A DNA stretch of 64,000 nucleotides from Enterobacteriaceae endosymbiont of Donacia dentata. GTDB lineage: Bacteria > Pseudomonadota > Gammaproteobacteria > Enterobacterales > Enterobacteriaceae. Positions within the stretch are counted from its first letter, which is position 1. The number at the start of each line of letters is the position of its first letter. Below the pieces are notes generated by a model. It was not told where the DNA came from. It did not search any database and saw nothing but the letters and a program-made list of their open reading frames with translations. The translations under genes were made by a program, and so were the position numbers. Shown here one piece after another: positions 57,884 to 64,000 of the stretch. Location: NCBI RefSeq assembly GCF_012570745.1, contig NZ_CP046212.1, positions 64,118-128,117 of the forward strand, given 5' to 3'.

Positions 57884-59050
57884 TTAATTTTTTAGTGAAA
57901 TATTTTCTAATTTTGATATAACAGGTAATTTATTACCTTCAATATATTTTAAAAAAGCACCTCCACCAGTAGAAATATAAGAAATTTTATTAAAAACATT
58001 AAATAATTCTATGGCAGATATAGTATCTCCTCCACCTACAATTGAAAAAATATTATTATTATTAATAATGGCATTAATTATTTCTTCAGTTCCTTTACTA
58101 AAATTTTGGAATTCAAAAACTCCAACAGGTCCATTCCATAATACAGTTTTTGCTTTTTTTAATTCATTTTTTATTATATTAATTGTTTTATCTCCTATAT
58201 CGAGAATTTGTTCATTTCTTAATATTTTGTTTATTTTTTTTATTTTTACTGAAGTATTATTTGAAAATGAAGTACCTACTCTACAATCAACTGGAATAAT
58301 AATATTTTTATATTTTTTTATTATTTTTTGTGCTAATAAAACACTATTTGGCTCATATAATGAATTACCAATATCATTATTTAATGATAATATAGTATTT
58401 GCTATACCTCCTCCAACTATAACTTTATTTGATAATTTTGCTAATTTTTTTAAAATATTAAATTTTGTAGAAATTTTAGAACCACCAATAATGGAAATTA
58501 TTGGTTTTTTAGGATTTTTTAAAAATTTTTTTAAATTTTTTATTTCATTAATTAATAACATTCCTGCACAAGATTGTTTAGCAAAATTCATAATTCCATA
58601 AGTAGAAGAATGCATACGATGTGATGTAGCAAATGCATCCATGACAAATATGTCACATAAAGAAGCATATTTTTGGGATAATTTTTGATTATTATTTTTT
58701 TCACCAATATTAAAACGTACATTTTCTAAAAGTATTATTGTATTTTTTTTAAAATGAATTCCATTCAAATAATTTTTTTCTAAAATTACTTTATAATGTA
58801 AAATTTTTTCTAAATAAATAGCGATATTTTTTAAAGAATATAAAGGATTATATTGACCTTCAATTGGTCTACCTAAATGAGAAGCTAAAAGAATTTTAGC
58901 TCCTTTCTTTAAAGCATATTGAATAGTAGGTAATGATAATTTAATTCTAATATCAGAAATAATATTACCTTTTAAATCAATTGGAACATTGAAATCAGAT
59001 CTAATTAATAAAGTTTTATTTTTAATATTGATATCTGAAATATTTAACAT
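57884..59050 (-). CDS. pgk: Phosphoglycerate kinase
   Basis: Makes ATP from 1,3-bisphosphoglycerate. The 388 residues match E. coli (387): LIRSDFNVPID, ILLASHLGRPIEG, LLENVRFN, DIFVMDAFATSHRMHSST, SIIGGSKISTK, VLWNGPVGVFEF, and the C-terminal GGGDTISAIE and STGGGAFLKYIEG. The epd gene that separates it from tktA in E. coli is absent, consistent with loss of de novo pyridoxal phosphate synthesis by that route. Confidence 0.97.
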   Translation of the reverse strand: MLNISDINIKNKTLLIRSDFNVPIDLKGNIISDIRIKLSLPTIQYALKKGAKILLASHLGRPIEGQYNPLYSLKNIAIYLEKILHYKVILEKNYLNGIHFKKNTIILLENVRFNIGEKNNNQKLSQKYASLCDIFVMDAFATSHRMHSSTYGIMNFAKQSCAGMLLINEIKNLKKFLKNPKKPIISIIGGSKISTKFNILKKLAKLSNKVIVGGGIANTILSLNNDIGNSLYEPNSVLLAQKIIKKYKNIIIPVDCRVGTSFSNNTSVKIKKINKILRNEQILDIGDKTINIIKNELKKAKTVLWNGPVGVFEFQNFSKGTEEIINAIINNNNIFSIVGGGDTISAIELFNVFNKISYISTGGGAFLKYIEGNKLPVISKLENISLKN

Positions 59051-59096
59051 AAGTAAATTAATCCTATACTTTATAAGTAAAAATAATTTATTAAAA

Positions 59097-61097
59097 TTAA
59101 CTTAAAATTTTTTTTATTTTTGAAATAATATTTTTTGTAGTAAAACCAAATTTATTAAATAATGTGTTAGCAGATGCTGAATATCCAAAACTATCTACTC
59201 CAATAATATCACCATCTAAACCTACATATTTATACCAATAATTTTTTGATCCAGCTTCAATAGCTATTTTACATTTAATATTACTAGGTAACACATGATT
59301 TTTATATTCTTTTGTCTGTTTATCAAAAACATCAGTAGATGGCATAGAAACAACTCTAATTTTATACTTTAAAATAGATAATTTTTTATACACTTCTATT
59401 GCTAAAGGAACTTCAGAACCAGTAGCTATTAATATAATTTGAGGGTTACTATCTGAACAATCTTTTAATATATATCCACCATATGATATATAGGATATTT
59501 TATTTTTATTTCTTTCTTGTGTAGGTAAATTTTGTCTAGATAAAACTAAAATAGTAGGATTATTGATATTTTCTATAGCTTGTTTCCAAGCTATAGCCGT
59601 TTCAATTTTATCACATGGACGCCAAATACTTATATTAGGAATTAATCTTAAACTAGATAATTGTTCTATAGGTTGATGTGTAGGACCATCTTCACCAATT
59701 CCAATAGAATCATGTGTATAAATCATAATATTTCTAATTTTCATTAAAGCAGCCATTCTTATGGCATTACGACAATAATCTGAAAAAACTAAAAAAGTAG
59801 CAGTATAAGTAATAAAACCATTATATAATGCTATTCCATTAGCAATTGCAGTCATACCAAATTCTCTTACCCCATAATAAATATAATTTCCATTTTCAAT
59901 TTTATTAATTGGTTTGGAATTTTTTAAGATAGTTAAATTACTACTAGATAAATCAGCAGAACCTCCTAATAATTCTGGTAATAATTGAGAATATTTATTT
60001 AAAATATATTGAGATGATTCTCTTGTAGAATAATTTGTATATTTTTCATTTATTTTATTAATAAATTTATATGTTTCATTATTCCAGTTATTAGGAAGTA
60101 AATTTTTTAATCTTCTTTTTAATTCTATAGTTAAATTAGGAAATATATTAGAATATTCTTTAAAATTATTTTTCCATTTTAATTCTTTTATACTACCTAT
60201 ATTTTTTGCATTCCATTTATTATAAATTGATATAGGAATTTCAAAAGGTTTATAATTCCAATTTAATTGTTTTCTTGTTAAAATAATTTCTTTTATTCCT
60301 AAAGGAGATCCATGTGCAATATTTTTCCCAGATTTATTAGGTGATCCAAAAGCAATTATTGTATTGCAAATTAATAAAGTTGGTTTATTTTCTTTTAAAG
60401 ATTTAGCTTGTTTTATAGCTGTATCTATACTTTCAAAATTATGTCCATCTATATTAGATATAACATTCCATTGATAAGATTCAAATCTTTTTTTAGTGTC
60501 ATCACTACACCATTCTTTTGTATTACCATCAATAGATATTCCATTATTATCATAAAAAACTATTAATTTTTTAAGTTTTAATGTACCTGCTAAAGAACAT
60601 ACTTCATGAGAAATTCCTTCCATTAAACATCCATCACCTATAAAAACATAAATATAATGATCAATTATATTATAGTTTGGTCTATTAAATTGAGCAGCTA
60701 AAGTTTTTTCTGCAATAGCCATACCAACAGCGTTAGCTAATCCTTGCCCTAAAGGTCCTGTGCTAGTTTCAATACTAGGAGTACAACCAAATTCTGGATG
60801 TCCAGGAGTTTTAGAATATAATTTTCTAAAATTTTTTAAATCTGATATTGTTATATCATAGCCAGTTAAATGTAATAAACTATAAATTAACATAGAACAA
60901 TGTCCATTTGATAATATAAATCTATCACGATTTATCCATTTAGGATTATTAGGATTATGATTTAAATGATTACGCCAAAGTACTTCTGCTATATCTGCCA
61001 TACCCATAGGAGCCCCAGGATGTCCAGAATTAGAGTTTTGTATAGCATCTATACTTAAAAATCGAATTGCATTCGCAAGATCTCTTCTAGAAGGCAT
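59097..61097 (-). CDS. tktA: Transketolase
   Basis: Thiamine-diphosphate enzyme linking glycolysis and the pentose phosphate pathway, supplying ribose 5-phosphate for Prs and erythrose 4-phosphate. The start at 61097 ([15 protein letters not shown]) fits E. coli and has AGGAG just upstream; an ATG eight codons earlier is not needed. It has 666 residues. Seen are [18 protein letters not shown], the ThDP motif [18 protein letters not shown]...NNGISIDG, the [14 protein letters not shown]lu region, [19 protein letters not shown] and RPCDKIE. Confidence 0.97.
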   Translation of the reverse strand: MPSRRDLANAIRFLSIDAIQNSNSGHPGAPMGMADIAEVLWRNHLNHNPNNPKWINRDRFILSNGHCSMLIYSLLHLTGYDITISDLKNFRKLYSKTPGHPEFGCTPSIETSTGPLGQGLANAVGMAIAEKTLAAQFNRPNYNIIDHYIYVFIGDGCLMEGISHEVCSLAGTLKLKKLIVFYDNNGISIDGNTKEWCSDDTKKRFESYQWNVISNIDGHNFESIDTAIKQAKSLKENKPTLLICNTIIAFGSPNKSGKNIAHGSPLGIKEIILTRKQLNWNYKPFEIPISIYNKWNAKNIGSIKELKWKNNFKEYSNIFPNLTIELKRRLKNLLPNNWNNETYKFINKINEKYTNYSTRESSQYILNKYSQLLPELLGGSADLSSSNLTILKNSKPINKIENGNYIYYGVREFGMTAIANGIALYNGFITYTATFLVFSDYCRNAIRMAALMKIRNIMIYTHDSIGIGEDGPTHQPIEQLSSLRLIPNISIWRPCDKIETAIAWKQAIENINNPTILVLSRQNLPTQERNKNKISYISYGGYILKDCSDSNPQIILIATGSEVPLAIEVYKKLSILKYKIRVVSMPSTDVFDKQTKEYKNHVLPSNIKCKIAIEAGSKNYWYKYVGLDGDIIGVDSFGYSASANTLFNKFGFTTKNIISKIKKILS

Positions 61098-61286
61098 TAT
61101 TACTCCTGAATTTTTATTCAAAAATTATTTTATGAAAATATTATTTATATAAAGAAATATATACTTAAAATGTTTTAAAATCTATTTATTATAAATTTAT
61201 AATTTTTATATATATTTTTATTAAAAAAATATATACTAATGATATATGATGTTTATTCTTATAATAATTATATAATGAGAGTTTGA

Positions 61287-62444
61287 ATGACAGAATATTT
61301 ATTTACTTCAGAATCAGTATCAGAAGGACATCCAGATAAAATAGCAGACCAAATTTCTGATGCTATATTAGATAATATAATAAAACAAGATATAACTTCA
61401 CGTGTAGCATGTGAGACATATATTAAAAATAATATGGTATTAATTGGTGGTGAAATTACAACTAAAGCTAAAATAAATATAGAAATTATTACTAGAAATA
61501 CTATAAAAGAAATAGGATACACTGATCCTAAAAAAGGTTTTGATGCAAATACATGTACAATATTAAATATTATAAGTAAACAATCAAAAGATATAAAAAA
61601 AGGAATAATTTCTAATTCAGATAAATATAATCAAGGAGCAGGAGATCAAGGTTTTGTATTTGGTTATGCAACAAACGAAACAGATGTTTTAATGCCTGCT
61701 CCTATTACATATGCACATAAATTAGTATATCAACAAGCAAAAATTAGAAAAAAAAGAATTATATCATGGTTAGAGCCAGATGCAAAAAGTCAAGTTACTT
61801 TTAAATATAAAAATAATAAAATTATTTATATAGATTCTGTAGTATTATCTACACAACTTTCTAAAGAAATACCATATAAAAAATTACAAGAAGCTATCAT
61901 GGAAGAAATTATTAAACCAGTATTACCTAAAATATGGATTAACAAAAAAACTAAATTTTTTATTAACCCATCTGGACGTTTTATTATAGGAGGTCCAGTT
62001 AGTGATTGTGGTTTAACAGGAAGAAAAATTATTGTAGATACTTATGGTGGTATGGCTAGACATGGTGGTGGAGCTTTTTCAGGTAAAGATCCTTCTAAAG
62101 TAGATAGATCTGCTGCTTATGCAGCTCGTTATATAGCAAAAAATATAGTTGCTTCATCTTTAGCATCACGTTGTGAAATACAAATTGCATATATTATTGG
62201 AATTTCTAATCCAATTTCAATAATGGTAAATACATTTGGTACTGGTAAAGTATCTAATACTAAATTAGTATCTTTTATAAAAGAGATATTTGATTTAAGA
62301 CCATTTAATTTAATAAAAATGTTAGATCTTTTAAAACCAATATATCAAAAAACTGCTTCTTATGGACATTTTGGAAGAAATATTTTTTCATGGGAACAAC
62401 TTAATAAAGTAGATGATTTTAAAAATATTTCTGGTATTAAATAA
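61287..62444 (+). CDS. metK: S-adenosylmethionine synthase
   Basis: Makes SAM from methionine and ATP; SAM is used here by LipA and PrmC. The 385 residues equal E. coli (384). Signatures: [44 protein letters not shown] (hexapeptide region), [32 protein letters not shown], and [22 protein letters not shown]. It is divergent from tktA with a 189-base gap; TATAAT at 61270-61275 is too near the ATG to be a -10 box. Confidence 0.97.
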   Translation: MTEYLFTSESVSEGHPDKIADQISDAILDNIIKQDITSRVACETYIKNNMVLIGGEITTKAKINIEIITRNTIKEIGYTDPKKGFDANTCTILNIISKQSKDIKKGIISNSDKYNQGAGDQGFVFGYATNETDVLMPAPITYAHKLVYQQAKIRKKRIISWLEPDAKSQVTFKYKNNKIIYIDSVVLSTQLSKEIPYKKLQEAIMEEIIKPVLPKIWINKKTKFFINPSGRFIIGGPVSDCGLTGRKIIVDTYGGMARHGGGAFSGKDPSKVDRSAAYAARYIAKNIVASSLASRCEIQIAYIIGISNPISIMVNTFGTGKVSNTKLVSFIKEIFDLRPFNLIKMLDLLKPIYQKTASYGHFGRNIFSWEQLNKVDDFKNISGIK

Positions 62445-62523
62445 AAATAAAATAATAAAAATGTTTTATAACTTTTAAAAAATATATTTCTATTTTATAT
62501 AATTCATTTTATTACGTTATTTT

Positions 62524-64000
62524 TTAAATTTTTTGTAATCCAACAACTTTTTCATTAGATTTTGTATTTATTACAATTACACCTTTAGTATTACGTCCAA
62601 TAATACAAATTTCAGATATATTAATACGAATTAATGTTCCCATATTTGTTATCAAAATAATTTGATCTTTATTTATTACTGGTAATGATCCTACCATTTT
62701 CCCATTTTTTGAACTAATTTTCATTGAAATAATTCCTTTTGTTGCTCTGGATTTTACTGGAAACTCTTTATTATTAGTACATTTACCATATCCATTTTCT
62801 GTGATAGTAAAAATATTATTTTCAAATTTATTTTGAATAACTATTAATGAAACTACACTATCTTTTTTTTTATTAGATATTTTAATTCCTTTTACACCCA
62901 TTGTATTTCTTCCCATAGTTCTAACTTTAGATTCATCAAATTTAACTACTTTACCTAAATTAGTAAATAACATAATTTTATTATGTTTACTAATTAAAGA
63001 TACTCCTATTAAACTATCATTTTTTCTTAACTTAATTGCAATAATTCCATTACGTCTTGGATTACTAAATTTAGTTAAATTAGTTTTTTTTACATTTCCT
63101 TGTAAAGTAACCATAAATAAATTCATATTTTCTGTATAGTTATTAACTATAAGAAAATTAGTAATAATTTCATTATTTTTTAAAGGTATAATATTTATAA
63201 TAGGTCTTCCTTTAGAATATCTACTTGCTTCTGGAATATTATATACTTTTAACCAATATAAACGTCCTTTATTAGAAAAACATAAAATATTATCACGAGT
63301 ATATGCTACTAATATTTTAGAAATAACATCATTTTCTTTTAATTTAATTGCTAATTTACCTTTTCCTCCTCTATGTTGTATATTATATTCAGTAATTTTT
63401 TGATATTTTATATATCCTTGATAAGATAATGTAATAATTACTTTTTCATCGTTAATTAAATCTTTTGTTTTAATTATAGAATTATTATCTAAAATAATTT
63501 TTGTCTTTCTTTTATCTCCAAATTCTTTTTTTATTAAAATTAATTCATTATATATTACTTCCATTAAATTTTTATAATTTTTAATTATTTTAATTAATTT
63601 TGAAATTTTATTTATTAAATATTGGTATTCTATACATAATTTTTTATGTTCTAAATTAGTTAATTTATTTAATTTTAATTCTAAAATAGATTTAATTTGT
63701 GTATAACTAAAACGATAATTATCATTAAATTTTATTAAGTTAGAATTTGTTAGATAAATATTTAAAATTTCTTTTTTTTCTAAATTAAATATTTTTAATT
63801 TATTTGGAATTTTCCAAGATTGTGAATATATTTCATTTTTTACATTTTCTAAAATTTTAGAAGAACGTATAATTTTAATAATTTTTTCTATATTTAATAA
63901 TGCAACTATTAAACCCTCTAATATATGTGCTTTATTTCGAGCTTTTTTTATTTCATAAAAAGTTCTTTTTGTAACAATTTCACGACGATGTGAAATAAAT
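62524..64000 (-). CDS. gyrA: DNA gyrase subunit A, C-terminal part (runs off right edge)
   Basis: About 491 codons are visible, from inside the breakage-reunion domain to the stop at 62524. The first residues FISHRREIVTKRTFYEIKKARNKAHILEGL lie in the tower/coiled-coil part, followed by a shortened insert, the coiled-coil return (LTNLEHKKL) and MEVIYNELILIKKEFGDKRKT. The six-bladed DNA-wrapping domain follows; its GyrA box reads QHRGGKG (QRRGGKG in E. coli). Later blades end RNTKGVIVINT. The tail stops at VVGLQKI, so the acidic C-terminal extension of E. coli is missing. The catalytic Tyr lies beyond the window. Confidence 0.96.
   Translation of the reverse strand, partial: FISHRREIVTKRTFYEIKKARNKAHILEGLIVALLNIEKIIKIIRSSKILENVKNEIYSQSWKIPNKLKIFNLEKKEILNIYLTNSNLIKFNDNYRFSYTQIKSILELKLNKLTNLEHKKLCIEYQYLINKISKLIKIIKNYKNLMEVIYNELILIKKEFGDKRKTKIILDNNSIIKTKDLINDEKVIITLSYQGYIKYQKITEYNIQHRGGKGKLAIKLKENDVISKILVAYTRDNILCFSNKGRLYWLKVYNIPEASRYSKGRPIINIIPLKNNEIITNFLIVNNYTENMNLFMVTLQGNVKKTNLTKFSNPRRNGIIAIKLRKNDSLIGVSLISKHNKIMLFTNLGKVVKFDESKVRTMGRNTMGVKGIKISNKKKDSVVSLIVIQNKFENNIFTITENGYGKCTNNKEFPVKSRATKGIISMKISSKNGKMVGSLPVINKDQIILITNMGTLIRINISEICIIGRNTKGVIVINTKSNEKVVGLQKI

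Noticed and set aside
58011-58601. A 196-codon plus-strand frame
   Set aside because: It is antisense to the well-conserved pgk; composition is a mirror of pgk codons, with no family signature.
1-64000. CRISPR arrays, insertion sequences, prophage or toxin-antitoxin genes
   Set aside because: No regularly spaced direct repeats, transposase, integrase or toxin-like ORF was seen; the many short repeats are low-complexity A/T.

Overview
The window is a piece of a very AT-rich (roughly one-fifth G+C by eye), strongly reduced gammaproteobacterial chromosome. Nearly every protein aligns over its length with an Escherichia coli counterpart. Many adjacent genes keep E. coli order once intervening genes are removed: ackA-pta; cvpA..truA; dacA-lipB-lipA; pntA-pntB; rne/rluC-rpmF-fabD-fabG-acpP-fabF-tmk-holB-ptsG-hinT; prs-pth-ychF / prfA-prmC; thrS-infC-rpmI-rplT-pheS-pheT; ribC/mdtK; hslV-hslU; hisGDCBHAFI; rnhA/dnaQ-tRNA-Asp; tktA-pgk-fbaA-mscS. 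There are no phages, insertion sequences, CRISPR arrays or restriction systems, and almost no regulators. This is the profile of an ancient, vertically inherited Enterobacterales-type insect nutritional symbiont. I cannot name the genus from sequence alone.

Layout. 1-7.2 kb: partial pta, ackA, tRNA-Cys, tRNA-Leu, cvpA, truA, dacA, lipB, lipA, cspE. 7.4-15 kb: fabI, proton-translocating transhydrogenase pntAB, the oxygen sensor fnr, and rne. 15-23.4 kb: rluC, rpmF, the fatty-acid cluster, tmk, holB, ptsG, hinT. 23.4-31.4 kb, all minus: gapA, sppA, xthA, clsA, ychF, pth, prs. 31.5-41.3 kb, all plus: a translation-rich block (prfA, prmC, thrS, infC, rpmI, rplT, pheS, pheT, tyrS) plus ribC. 41.3-47 kb: tRNA-Val, mdtK, grxD, rnt, tsaB, hslVU. 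47.1-54.3 kb: a complete histidine operon. 54.4-64 kb: rnhA, dnaQ, tRNA-Asp, mscS, fbaA, pgk, tktA, metK and the C-terminal half of gyrA.

How the genes fit together. Glucose enters through PtsG and is processed by FbaA, GapA, Pgk and TktA. Acetyl-CoA can be converted to acetate and ATP by Pta-AckA. PntAB supplies NADPH, and FabD/FabG/FabF/FabI/AcpP elongate fatty acids. LipA and LipB provide the lipoyl cofactor. All histidine pathway steps are encoded, a typical host-provisioning trait.

Points of most interest. (1) fabD is split at an A10 tract although both catalytic residues survive, so slippage rescue is likely. (2) hisD and hisC are fused into one 802-codon frame. (3) Threonyl-tRNA synthetase has lost its whole N-terminal TGS/editing region, and PheT has lost its N-terminal tRNA-binding OB domain. 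(4) infC keeps the AUU start codon. (5) RNase E has an eroded C-terminal half but keeps a recognisable tail matching the PNPase-binding end of the E. coli protein. (6) A conspicuous inverted repeat lies between lipA and cspE. I found no evidence of an entirely new multi-gene system; the novelty here is reductive remodelling of known genes.
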